From Euglena gracilis (lineage: Eukaryota > Euglenida > Euglenophyceae > Euglenales), in the NCBI GenBank assembly GCA_039621445.1, contig CP154957.1:18486906-18550905 (forward strand): a stretch of 64,000 nucleotides of DNA, written 5' to 3'. The notes beneath the pieces are model-generated. The model worked only from the letters and a program-made list of their open reading frames with translations. It did not search any database and had not been told where the DNA came from. Positions 1-8,564 of the stretch are shown here, one piece after another. The stretch's first letter is position 1. The number at the start of each line of letters is the position of its first letter. The translations under genes were made by a program, and so were the position numbers.

Positions 1-355
1 CGACCAGAGGCGGTTTTCCGCTTGTTTTGTAATCAGGTCTTCGATAAGTGGTAACGGAAATGGATCGTCTTTTGTCTGTGAGTTCAAGTATCGGTAATCC
101 AGCACAAGTCTCCACTTCTTCTCTCCAGAAGCATCGGGAGGCTTGGGTACAACAAAAGCTTGTGAGGTCCATTCGCTTTTGGATGGTATGATCCATTTTC
201 GTTCAATCAGTTTTTCGATCATTGTATTGAGAGCTTGTTCTCTTTCGCCTGAACAGCGAAAGAATTTTCGGTGCATGGGCTGTGCACCTTCTTTGAGTTC
301 GATTTTACAGACACCAAAAGGTCCGCGAATTGCAGGATCTATGTCATGGGCATAT
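1..355 (-). pseudogene. Reverse transcriptase, N-terminal part (element A), cut by window edge
   Basis: The minus-strand translation matches the first part of the B reverse transcriptase at 49,510-49,860. It has the entry segment with WTSQAFVVPKP, then KKWRLVLDYRYLNSQT, then DPFPLPLIEDL, which are the fingers motifs of Ty3/gypsy RT. The polymerase YxDD motif would lie beyond base 1. No start codon is expected because RT is made as part of Gag-Pol. The frame connects to the upstream methyltransferase-like domain only after the small inversion at about 356-477 is taken into account. Confidence 0.85.
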
Positions 356-477
356 GACCAAATATACCAACTATCCGCAGTGATAGAAAGCGGTGGTCAA
401 CATCCCAAATCACAAGAACTATGTACAAAGATCAATCGCGAATTCAGTGATGTTTTAGAACATCCTGACCTTTATCC
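356..477 (+). other. Microinversion inside element A pol
   Basis: Element A is read on the minus strand, but here the plus strand encodes SAVIESGGQHPKSQELC followed by a segment ending HPDLYP. In B the equivalent stretch (about 49,425-49,540) is read in the same direction as the rest of pol: SAVIESADQHPKSADYC. Flipping this segment in A also gives a join to HDIDPAIRGPFGVC, matching B CDIDPAIRGPFGVC. Breakpoints are approximate to about 10 bases. The inversion truncates the preceding ORF at 444. Confidence 0.8.
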
Positions 478-2453
478 CGTAGGAATTTGTCAGTGTGGTC
501 AACAGTTCCGAATGCATCAAAGAAACAAACACGAAAAATGATTTCTTTCAGTGGTGATAACATGACACCGCAAAAATCTTCAAACAAAGGGGTGTCATTC
601 GGTAAATCCCACCACTGAAAAGTGACATACGTCAGTTGTTGGAACCATTCCGCTTCGGGATTTATAGGAATCAGTAGCACACCGCGTGCTTGATCCCGAA
701 GGATCTTGTCAACGACAAGAGGGATAAGTTTCAGAGGTGGATGTAGCCACAGGACCACATCACCCCAAAACTTATCAAACGCATTTGTATGGCTTGACCA
801 GTAATTGGATAAACGAGAATGTGCTTTGGACGAAAATGCGTCAATCTCCAATTGTAGGTCCATTGACTTCGCGATTTGTGCGATTTTGGAAAACCAAGTT
901 TCCAAAATGCGGTATTGTCCAAAATTGAACGCATTCCAGATGCGGTTCGCGAAAACTGTCGCGGTTTCAGTCCTGTGGAGGGCTGAAACACAGTTTACCG
1001 AGCCACATCGGTAATACGTTGTGTCCGCAGACACTTCATCAGGCTTTATACCAGGTGTATCAGGTGTATTGTGTAGAGGACAATTGTCGTTGGCATTCTG
1101 CCACTTGTATGCAGGGACATTGGAGGGGTTGGCATTCTGCCATTCGGGGTCCGAGAGATTGGCTTTCTGCCATTGGAGATCATGTTGCGCGATTCTCGCG
1201 ATTCCAAACAGGGACGCGATTCCGCGTTTGTCCAATTGTCGATGTAGTTCAACACACAACGGGTAACAACCCGGTGTGTTGTGTTCTCGTTCAGCGGTCA
1301 GGGTAAACCCGGTACCGGTCCCGGTACCAAGTGTACTCTGGTTGTTGTGTAAAGCGATTAGTTTGGAAGGTTCAACAATACATCCACAGTCGAAATCAGG
1401 TTGTGCGGAAATTCTCCGGCAATGTGCGCATTGGTAGGAAGTGTCGGTCTGGTAGTGCATGTCAGTCATGTGTAGTGTGTGTATGGGGGTGTTGGAAGTT
1501 GTAGCTGCTGGGGGGTGTACAGGGGTGTCCGAAATCGACACACCTGGTGGAAAACGTAAAAGTTGTGCAGCTGGGCGGCTACTCGACACCGAAATTTCTT
1601 CAGGCCTTTGGGATTTCGCCTTGGAACCCAGTAAAACGTAGGGGGTTAAGCTACTCGCTTTCCCTACCGCATGGGAAACGTGCGGTAAAAGTGTGGTGGG
1701 CAGGGGGGCAGCTTTCTCTTTACCCCTAGGGTAGGAAACGGTGTTTTCGGTTGTAGAAAACGTTGTGGCAAGGCGGGGGGACATCTGGGAAGATGTCTTG
1801 GGGGAGAAATTCGGTGGTGTGGGTTGTGTGCGTGAAGTAGTGCGCAAACCAAGGGAGGGGCAATCCACAACAAGGCGGTTCTGACGCAAGAACGGAAAAC
1901 CCAGAATTACGTCAGAGCCGCGAATACCCGATTCGTAACTCCAGGTACCCAGAAAATTTTGTGTGTGTGGGGGCTGTGAGTGGTGCTTGGGGATGATGGG
2001 GAGGAGTATGTCCAAAAAGCATCCCCAGTCACCACCACACATGGGGCTGTTGTCAGCAGTCATAATTTTGATGGGGTGCTTGGCTTTCACCAAGAGGGAG
2101 TTGGGAATTAATCCCGTTCGAAAAAGAAGGGGAATTCGACACCCTGTGTCGACCAAAATTTTGCATTTGGTAGAAACATTTTGTGTTCGGATTTCCGCTT
2201 GGACCAAAAGTTCCATGGGGGGTACGCAAAGTGCAGGATCCGGTGTAAAATTGTTGTCTCTCCAACTATTCCAGGATCCCGTTCCTACTTTGCTCAGCAT
2301 TCCAGGCAGAAATTTGGAGTGGGGGGTGGGGGACCCGAAAATTTTCCGGGTACCGACCAAAAAGGCAGATGGGCAGGGAAAGTAAGGTTGATCAGGTCCT
2401 ACTTCCGTCTGTTCATCAGCCCAGAGGTCCGTGCCCACAGACCTCGGGCTCCC
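444..2453 (-). pseudogene. Gag-Pol part of element A: aspartic protease plus methyltransferase-like domain
   Basis: This frame opens directly after the TAG at 2,454-2,456 and has no early ATG, so it is most simply a readthrough extension of Gag. A retropepsin-like domain lies early, with the catalytic triplet in ILVDTGC (about residue 97 counted from the GTG at 2,438) and a GFPFL flap-like region near residue 180. A CAHCRR...CGC cluster follows near residue 350. The C-terminal 150 residues have the shape of a retroelement methyltransferase-like domain: EIDAFSS, a YWS segment, then LWLHPPL near residue 566 where active N6-adenine type enzymes have NPPF/W/Y, so it is probably catalytically dead. 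The last residues before the stop at 444 come from the microinversion. Confidence 0.8.
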
Positions 2454-2456
2454 CTA
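2418..2456 (-). promoter_or_regulatory. Gag-Pol stop codon (TAG) with downstream hairpin, element A
   Basis: TAG is at 2,456-2,454. After three bases (GGG) a stem-loop follows: AGCCC and GAGGTCT pair with GGACCTC and GGGCT (one T·G wobble, one bulged T), loop GTGGGCAC, spanning 2,450-2,418. Reading continues in the same frame on the other side. Element B has the same arrangement at 34,532-34,570. Known readthrough signals such as that of murine leukaemia virus also use UAG-G followed by RNA structure; function here is inferred. Confidence 0.7.
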
Positions 2457-3503
2457 CTCCAAGTCCGATTCAGCACTTCGGCTGTTTATCGTTTTCTTGT
2501 GTGAGTAGATAGCGCGCAATGCGCGGACCGCATTGCGGTCATCCTCCAACGAGGATTCGGAGTTCTCATCCCCCTCCCTGCCCGAAGCCGGGGTTCCCTC
2601 CTCTAAAGAGGAGATTTTGAACTCGACCTTGTGTTTGTTGTGGTGTTTTGTATCATTGTAGTGACGTTGGTTCGGGCGGGGAGAGCGAGAACGGTAACAT
2701 TTGGACGAATGGTGGTTATGTGATCCACAAAGGGAACACTTTTGTCCGTTTTGTGATTTTTGTCGGTTTTGTGATGGGCTTTCACCCCTTGGAGGTCGTG
2801 GTGAACGGAATCCCGTTCGACCACGGTTCTTGTTGTAATCCGGTTTCCCGGATGACGATCGCGAAGAAGATGATCCACTTCGCGAACGTGATCGCGATGA
2901 GTCGCGATTTGTATCACGTTTGTAAGGGGGTCGGGGTGATCGACCACGAGGTGCGCGATCGCGTCCGCGGTCGCGGAACGGTGATCGGGACCTTTGGCGA
3001 TAACCCGAAGATTGTGATTGTCCAGATTTGTGTGAAAACCCAGAGGAGCGTGAGCTCCGCGAGGATTGTGAACCCCTTGGACTCTGATACCGCTTTCGCG
3101 TATCAGGGTGGGGGCAATCACGGGACGTATGCCCCGTTTTGTTGCACAAAAAACAAGTTTTGTCAGAAGATTGGTCAGATGAGCGCGGATAGCGCGTTTT
3201 TGTATCTCCCCTTGGGGAGTTTGTATGTTTACCGTATCCCCTTGGGGATTTTGGCGATTTTGGAGAAGAAGTCTTTTGTAGGGCACTTACCGTACCGCTA
3301 GGGAGACCAGCGGTAGGGTGGTGGGTGTAAGCCGATTGTATCTGTCCCAAAAGTTGTGAGAGTTTCATTTGTTTGGATACATAGTTCCATCGTTGTTCAA
3401 GTGTGAGTTTGTTGTCCGCGAGTTCCTCGCGGTGAATGTCCTTGATAATTGTAGGAATGAAATGGAGGAGAACCGCATCGAATTGTTCTTTCATTTGGTT
3501 CTC
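2454..3503 (-). CDS. Gag C-terminal part, element A: end of capsid and nucleocapsid
   Basis: The segment begins with the last helices of the capsid (EQFDAVLLHF, IKDIHREELA, LLGQIQSAY), which align with B at 33,490-33,660. It continues as an Arg/Ser-rich nucleic-acid-binding tail. Two CCHC-like zinc knuckles are visible: CFLCNKTGHTSRDC (about residue 115) and a variant CSLCGSHNHHSSKC (about residue 255). The acidic tail ends at the TAG discussed separately. The frame is continuous with the upstream Gag segment except for TGA at 3,504-3,506, where B has AGT (Ser) in the aligned position, so the TGA is most likely a nonsense mutation of this copy. Confidence 0.85.
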   Translation of the reverse strand, partial: ENQMKEQFDAVLLHFIPTIIKDIHREELADNKLTLEQRWNYVSKQMKLSQLLGQIQSAYTHHPTAGLPSGTVSALQKTSSPKSPKSPRGYGKHTNSPRGDTKTRYPRSSDQSSDKTCFLCNKTGHTSRDCPHPDTRKRYQSPRGSQSSRSSRSSGFSHKSGQSQSSGYRQRSRSPFRDRGRDRAPRGRSPRPPYKRDTNRDSSRSRSRSGSSSSRSSSGKPDYNKNRGRTGFRSPRPPRGESPSQNRQKSQNGQKCSLCGSHNHHSSKCYRSRSPRPNQRHYNDTKHHNKHKVEFKISSLEEGTPASGREGDENSESSLEDDRNAVRALRAIYSHKKTINSRSAESDLE

Positions 3504-5399
3504 TCACAGTTCATCAACCTCAGAAGCCAATCCCAACCATTTGGAATACCAAAGGTCGATGGACTTCCATTTTCGGTCACTGGGCGCGAATTGCCGCCAT
3601 TTTTTCTCCAGCGTAATTCGCGAAATGAGGCTTGAACAGGTTGACGCATATTGGTCAACCAGTTCATCAAAAGTTATCCGATTCCGGATCACAAGTTGTC
3701 GGGCGCGTTCTTTTTCTTCCTTGGGGAGGCAATCAATGAATTCCATCTTGATTACCTCAGGGTTCCCGTCTTGGGTTGGACCCTTCAAGTCCCAGTAGTA
3801 TGTCCAGTCGCGCCAAAATTGTTTCCAAGTTGTGGGATCTCCGTCCCATTGTGGCTTAACCTTGTTGGCAATTGTAATGGTACCTTTGAAATCGCGTGGT
3901 GGACCGCGATTTCCATCGTAATTGTTGGGGTAAGGTTGTTGTTGTGGCATTCGCGAATGCGCATCCATGATGGTACTCATGGTACCGTAGGTACCATGGG
4001 TATTTGGTACATCGCAATTCCGCGAATTGTATGGTTGTGGTTCGCGATTCCGCGATTCGGATTGTAAAGGGTCGCGATTCCGCGATTCGGGGTGTGGCAA
4101 CATACCAGGGGGGTAGGACTCCCGTTGTTCACCCGCAAATCGGGGAACCGCGGTAAATTCCGTGTTTCGCATTCGCGATCCATGGCCAATACCCGGGGTA
4201 GGGGTATGGCTCATACCGCGAATCAGTCCCGATTCGCGTATTTCTTGTTGTAAAATCGGAGGATTCGCGGTTTTTGTGGTAAAAACCGGTTCCTCATCCG
4301 AAGATTCACCCTTAGGGGGGGGAATCTTGAGTTGTGGAATAAACGGGCGATTGTAATCGCGATTGTAGGCATGTTCATGATCATGTGCATCCGTGGATGC
4401 TTGTAGGGCATGCGCATCCAAAGATGCTTGTAGGGGTGCGCATACTGCGCTTTTGGAAGGATTGGCATCCAACGAATCACGAATTTGATGCACAAAGTCG
4501 CGAGTTGGATGTCGGGCATCCGAAGATGCTTCGGTTGATGCGCGAAAAGCGCGTTGTGAGCTGGAAGTTGCATTTTGACCACCGAAAACACGGTTTTCAG
4601 GGGCAAAGTGCGGGGGGTTGCGGGATTTTGCATGAATCTCGTCCAAAGTCAATGCAAAATCTTGGATACTTTGTTCCAATGAACCAACCACTTGGAAAAG
4701 GTCCGAAATTCTTTCAACATCACTCTGCAAACGCTTAATACGTTTGCGGTATGAGGGTAACTCATCCAAAAGTGGTAGTTTGTCAACAATGGAGGCAAAA
4801 TCCGCTGAAAGCTTTGGAAAAGTGGTGTCCAAGAATTGGACCCGCTTAACCAAAGTTTCCATTGCGGTTGTAAGGGTGTTCAACCGATTCTCGGTTTGTG
4901 GGGTTGTGGTACCCAACGTGGGTTGGAGTACCCCCACCGCATTTTCAGCGGTTTTGTCATCAATCATTGTAGAAAGTCGGTTCTCCAACACCGAGATTTG
5001 TTGTTTTTGTGTGAGAACTTGTTGGGTGACCGAATTTTCGGTCCTCATCAAGGTTTCACAAAATTCTTGTAAGTTTTCCTGATTTTTCGCAAGCATTTGG
5101 TCGTAAAATGTGCGAAAATCAAGGGGTAGTTCGACTTCGCGAACCGTTTGTCCATCCGAGGATGGTTGGAGTCCGGACACCCTTGTAGAAAGTGTTTGTA
5201 CGCGTTTTTGTAAATGGGAAGTGGTGGATTGTAAGGTTTTGTGTTGGGTATTCAAATCCGCAAGTGCGGTTTCAATGCCGGTGATATCCGGAATTGATTT
5301 TTGAATACCGTTGCACCGTTTGTGCAAATCCGCAAACGCGGATTCGATTTTGTTCACATCCGCTTGTAACTGATTGTGCAAATCGGTTACAGTGGATCG
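3504..5399 (-). CDS. Gag middle part, element A: coiled coil and capsid
   Basis: The N-terminal 200 residues are heptad-rich (repeated ALADLNTQ, LQKRVQTL patterns) and probably form a coiled coil. A low-complexity centre with repeats of HALQAS and SRNRDP follows. The capsid-like domain begins about residue 500 with WDGDPTTWKQFWRDW, then EFIDCLPKEEKERAR and KWRQFAPSDRKWK; B has the same domain at 33,140-33,480. The segment is in frame with both neighbours and is separated from them by TGA at 5,400-5,402 and at its own end (3,504-3,506). Confidence 0.8.
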   Translation of the reverse strand, partial: RSTVTDLHNQLQADVNKIESAFADLHKRCNGIQKSIPDITGIETALADLNTQHKTLQSTTSHLQKRVQTLSTRVSGLQPSSDGQTVREVELPLDFRTFYDQMLAKNQENLQEFCETLMRTENSVTQQVLTQKQQISVLENRLSTMIDDKTAENAVGVLQPTLGTTTPQTENRLNTLTTAMETLVKRVQFLDTTFPKLSADFASIVDKLPLLDELPSYRKRIKRLQSDVERISDLFQVVGSLEQSIQDFALTLDEIHAKSRNPPHFAPENRVFGGQNATSSSQRAFRASTEASSDARHPTRDFVHQIRDSLDANPSKSAVCAPLQASLDAHALQASTDAHDHEHAYNRDYNRPFIPQLKIPPPKGESSDEEPVFTTKTANPPILQQEIRESGLIRGMSHTPTPGIGHGSRMRNTEFTAVPRFAGEQRESYPPGMLPHPESRNRDPLQSESRNREPQPYNSRNCDVPNTHGTYGTMSTIMDAHSRMPQQQPYPNNYDGNRGPPRDFKGTITIANKVKPQWDGDPTTWKQFWRDWTYYWDLKGPTQDGNPEVIKMEFIDCLPKEEKERARQLVIRNRITFDELVDQYASTCSSLISRITLEKKWRQFAPSDRKWKSIDLWYSKWLGLASEVDEL

Positions 5400-6902
5400 T
5401 CATGCTCCCATACTGGGATTTTTGGTGGAAGTTTCCGCAAAGCGGCGTTGTAAGTCCCGAATTGCAGTTTGTAGTCCCGAAACATCCGCAAAAGCGGCTT
5501 TCAGGTCTGCAAACGCAATTTGGAAGTCCGCATTCGCGGTTTGGATGGTGGTTATGACCGTTTCTCGGTCTTGGAGTTCCGCATTCGCGGTTTGTAAGCT
5601 AAGAATCACCGCATCGCGGGATTGGAGTTCCGCCGTAGCGGTTTGTAGCGCATTGGACGCAGTTTCAAGTTTTTGTATGTCATTTTGCCACTTTTCATGG
5701 AGGAAATCTTGCCGATGCGCGATTTCCGCCACTTGAGTGTGCAATGTGGTCAAATTGTGGGAAACTTCACCGCATTTGCAGGAAGTTTGTTCCAAACGAG
5801 CAATCCGCTCTTCCAGTTGTTGAGCAAAAGCTCTTTGTACATAGTTTTCGCGTATTTGTGTAAAATTTTGATGAAAACTTGCGTTTTCATCACCCAAACG
5901 CAAAATGCGTTCCTGGGATTGTTGTACAACATTAAATAGGGTTGAGAAGTGCTCATATGAGATATATGAGCCAAGTTCCGCACCCGTAGGCGCTTTATCC
6001 CGTTGTTGTAGGCGGGACTGCATTTCTTGCATTGTATAAGAAAAGTTTTCCAGTTGTGTGAACAATTGTTGTAAATTTTGTTGTAAATGTGAAAATTTTG
6101 CGTTATTCCGCGATTCCGCGGTTTGGAGGGTCTCTTGTACGTGTTGGAAGTTGTGTACCAAGGTGTTGCGCAAAAATGCGTCAAAACCTTGGTGGAGGTT
6201 CTGAAGGTCCATTGTAGTGGAGTTAAAATTCTTTTGGCAAAATTGTCCAAATTCTTGGATATATTGCCAAAGGAAGTCCAGCTTGCCGAAAACGGCCTTG
6301 TGACTGTCTTCATCAAATTGTAGGACTTGGTTCAGTGTTTTAGCGCAATTTTTGACACATGCTTCGATGTGTCGAAATTGCTGTTGTAGTGGGTGGTTCT
6401 CCGGTAAATTTGCGACTACGCGCTCAACGGTATTACTGGAGAACGAATCCCGGTCTTCTTCGGGGTCATTGTCCATGGGAACAATGACACCGGCAGTGTC
6501 CGGGACCACCAACCGCATTTCAGCGGACCAAGGTAGTTCTGGGATTTCTCCCAATTGTGGAGGGGGGGGCAAGTCCCGAATGGGGCTTACCGGTGGTAGG
6601 GCCGGGGGGGGTTGGAAAAAAAAAGGTGTTTCCAACCCGTCCTCGTAAGGGGGGGGCTCTGTAGGCAATTGGGTGCCAAAAGGCACTAATTGCCAGTCCC
6701 GTTCGGGCATTCTGCCCACTTGTGAGTCAGACTCCGCAGAAGCGGAAGGGGTCCATAGACCCATTGTAGGGTTATGTTGTACCGCAAATGCGGCTGTTTT
6801 AACAGTGGGTCCGCGAATGCGGGTTGGGTCCGTAGACCCTTGGAGGGGGGGCTGTACCGCCGAAGCGGCTTGGGTCCGAAGACCCTTGGAGGGGGGGGGC
6901 AC
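5400..6902 (-). CDS. Gag N-terminal coiled-coil part, element A
   Basis: This is the second piece of Gag: a proline-rich start, a domain with LPWSAEMRLVVP and NQVLQFDED (matched in B by LPWQTETRLVVP and NKVLQFDED), then a long alpha-helical coiled coil with recurring ANAELQ and AFADLK units up to the TGA at 5,400. The start codon given is not the real beginning: the true Gag start is at 7,270 in another frame, and the frame changes inside the G-rich tandem repeats at 6,780-7,020. Function is inferred as structural Gag from position and from B. Confidence 0.75.
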   Translation of the reverse strand: MPPPSKGLRTQAASAVQPPLQGSTDPTRIRGPTVKTAAFAVQHNPTMGLWTPSASAESDSQVGRMPERDWQLVPFGTQLPTEPPPYEDGLETPFFFQPPPALPPVSPIRDLPPPPQLGEIPELPWSAEMRLVVPDTAGVIVPMDNDPEEDRDSFSSNTVERVVANLPENHPLQQQFRHIEACVKNCAKTLNQVLQFDEDSHKAVFGKLDFLWQYIQEFGQFCQKNFNSTTMDLQNLHQGFDAFLRNTLVHNFQHVQETLQTAESRNNAKFSHLQQNLQQLFTQLENFSYTMQEMQSRLQQRDKAPTGAELGSYISYEHFSTLFNVVQQSQERILRLGDENASFHQNFTQIRENYVQRAFAQQLEERIARLEQTSCKCGEVSHNLTTLHTQVAEIAHRQDFLHEKWQNDIQKLETASNALQTATAELQSRDAVILSLQTANAELQDRETVITTIQTANADFQIAFADLKAAFADVSGLQTAIRDLQRRFAETSTKNPSMGA

Positions 6903-7270
6903 CGCCGAAGCGGCTTGGGTCCGAAGACCCTTGGAGGGGGGGGGGCACCGCCGAAGCGGCTTGTTGTAGGGGGGGGCACCGCTAATGCGGTTTGGGTTCG
7001 AAAACCCAGTTGTGGGGGGGGTACCGCCGAAGCGGCTTGGGCGTCCGCCCCTTGTATGGAAAATTTTTCCACTGCAGAAGCGGCTTGGGCATCCGCCCCT
7101 TGTGGATAAAAATTTTCTGTCGCTAAAGCGACTTGGGCATTAGCCCCTTGTAAAGAAAAATTATTTGTCGCCGTAGCGACTTCGTCTGCATTCTGCAGTC
7201 CACGAAGCGAACCTATTAACAAAGCATAGTTAATAGGTGCGTTTCCAGTATGTGCATGTGCACTTTGCAT
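6686..7270 (-). CDS. Gag N-terminus, element A
   Basis: ATG at 7,270 starts MQSAHAHTG followed by INYALLIGSL, which matches the start of B Gag (MQSTGPNHQ, FNYALLQASL at 30,599). The start lies about 210 bases after the primer-binding site, normal for a gypsy leader. After about 35 residues the protein enters a tandem repeat of 15-16 residues (QGADAQAASAV type), then Pro-rich units of shifted frame. The frame that continues into the rest of Gag differs by one base, and the likely reason is length change in G7-G9 runs of the repeats. Confidence 0.75.
   Translation of the reverse strand: MQSAHAHTGNAPINYALLIGSLRGLQNADEVATATNNFSLQGANAQVALATENFYPQGADAQAASAVEKFSIQGADAQAASAVPPPQLGFRTQTALAVPPPTTSRFGGAPPPPRVFGPKPLRRCPPPPRVFGPKPLRRYSPPSKGLRTQPAFADPLLKQPHLRYNITLQWVYGPLPLLRSLTHKWAECPNGTGN
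6740..7185 (-). repeat. Tandem repeats of 44-48 bp with palindromes and G runs
   Basis: On the plus strand each unit has a short inverted repeat (GCCGAAGCGGC and variants), TTGGG, a second inverted repeat (GGGTCCGAAGACCC, GGGCGTCCGCCC, GGGCATTAGCCCC) and CTTGGA or CTTGTA followed in several units by a run of 7-9 G. Units near 7,020-7,185 lack the long G run. The repeats encode the variable N-terminal part of Gag. Confidence 0.85.
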
Positions 7271-7483
7271 TTCAGATGAAAAATTGGGAAAATTTTTCTG
7301 AAAATCGTAAAAATTGTGAAAACTGTAAAAATTGTAAAAATTTGTGTGAAAAGACCCAAAAATATAAGCAAAGGTGGGGGCTCAGAGGCGTTGTGATGCA
7401 GCCGTAGCCACTTGTGCCCCTGAGACACCTCGCCCGTGCTTAGGCGCCTTTTTCTGAGTTTTTCTTTGGTCGTTCGACCGTTA

Positions 7484-7500
7484 AACCTATTCTGCTACCA
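7484..7500 (-). other. Primer-binding site, element A
   Basis: Minus strand reads TGGTAGCAGAATAGG, two bases after the LTR end ACA. TGGTAGCAGA is complementary to the 3' end of common eukaryotic initiator methionine tRNAs (…CUGCUACCA). B has the same start at 30,311 and again at 30,387. Confidence 0.75.
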
Positions 7501-7502
7501 AG

Positions 7503-7901
7503 TGTACGTCCCACCCCGGCTTTTCTACTTATGCTTTCCTCCCGAAAAGCCCGTGGGGGGAGTAACAATAAAATTTGCTTCCCTTTTCCCCTTTTGAATG
7601 CAAAGCACACAAGCAGAAGAATTGGTGGGACCGCAGTCCCTTATATGAAAGTGACTTTTGCTCTTTCGAGCTTTGTAAAAGAAAGAAATAAAACTTGTAT
7701 TCAAATGGGACTTCGCCCTCAGTATTCTAAAAGAGAATTGCAAAGCACCAAACCCAATAACCTTGAATTAGGAACCAGTTACTTTCGCTAAGCTTTCGCT
7801 AGCTCTGAGATTCTCTCTTTGTCTTATGGTTTAACCATGCCACTGTGTACAGCCCGGCCGTAGCCAGCTTGTAGGCCGTAGCCCATTGTATCTGGTACAC
7901 A
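7503..7901 (-). repeat. 5' LTR of element A (about 400 bp)
   Basis: On the minus strand it begins TGTGTACCAGA at 7,901 and ends GACGTACA at 7,503. The first and last bases match the B LTR (TGTGTACCAGA ... GACGTACA), while the middle is diverged. An inverted repeat CCATGCCACTGTGTACA / TGGTACACAGTGCCATGG (7,835-7,910) straddles the start, so TGTACACAGTG at 7,851 is an alternative beginning. The 3' LTR is outside the window, so no target duplication can be checked. Confidence 0.6.
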
Positions 7902-8072
7902 GTGCCATGGCAGAATGGCTGCCTAGTACACACCCCACCCCAGTTCTGAGAGCCTTGGTGGACACATCCTTTGAGAAGCTGTCCCAGAACGTTCGCCTAC
8001 TAAGAACTCACCTCATTGTTGTCTGCAGACTGCTGTGTCTGTACAGAAGCCACGACCTTGCAAATCTTAGAC

Positions 8073-8098
8073 GATGTGTGTGTGTGTGTGTGTGTGTC
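8073..8098. repeat. (TG)n microsatellite
   Basis: About twelve TG dinucleotides in a row. Confidence 0.95.
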
Positions 8099-8230
8099 TA
8101 CCAGCGCATGGGGGCACAGGCTGCCATAGAAAATACCTTGCAAACTATGCTGGCGGGTGGGTGTACAGTCAGACCTTACATAGGGGAAGTGCGGAGCCCG
8201 CGGGGTCTCGCACTCCCCCGAGACCATCCG

Positions 8231-8564
8231 AAGGGGGAGGAAGGGACACCGAGGGCGAAGCACAAAGCCTATGTGAGCCCACCCAGCCCACCCACAAATG
8301 AGCGCGCTCCCCCAAGGCGTTGGAGCACCCCGACGAAGAGAGGTTGCCCTCTCCTCTTCAGGTTTTGTTTACCCAATCAAAACAACAGCAGGGGGGAGAC
8401 GGCTGCCCCCCCGCACACGGAGTGTGGACCCTCCGAAGCAAGATCCGGCAAAAAGGCGGCACTGAGGAGGAGAAGCCTAACCACATCAAACACAAAGACA
8501 GCCGGCAAAAAGACATGACCTCACAAAGGATTTCTGCTTCGCCCTCGCTGTCCCTTCCTCCCCC
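8231..8564. repeat. Imperfect inverted repeat (foldback), arms about 47 bp
   Basis: The arm at 8,231-8,277 (AAGGGGGAGGAAGGGACACC start) is repeated in reverse complement at 8,519-8,564 with a few mismatches; the spacer is about 240 bp. It may be a small foldback element. No target duplication was found. Confidence 0.55.

Larger units (their letters stand above)
1..7901 (-). mobile_element. Element A: Ty3/gypsy LTR retrotransposon, 5' part
   Basis: Reading on the minus strand from 7,901 downward the order is LTR, primer-binding site, gag, TAG, protease, methyltransferase-like domain, start of reverse transcriptase. The window edge cuts the element inside RT, so RNase H, integrase and 3' LTR are not visible. 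It belongs to the same family as element B (plus strand, 29,993 onward): gag start, capsid, zinc knuckles, protease and RT segments align protein to protein. From 6,902 to 444 the reading frame is the same throughout and is broken only by TGA at 5,400-5,402, TGA at 3,504-3,506 and TAG at 2,454-2,456, so A is less decayed than B. Confidence 0.9.
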
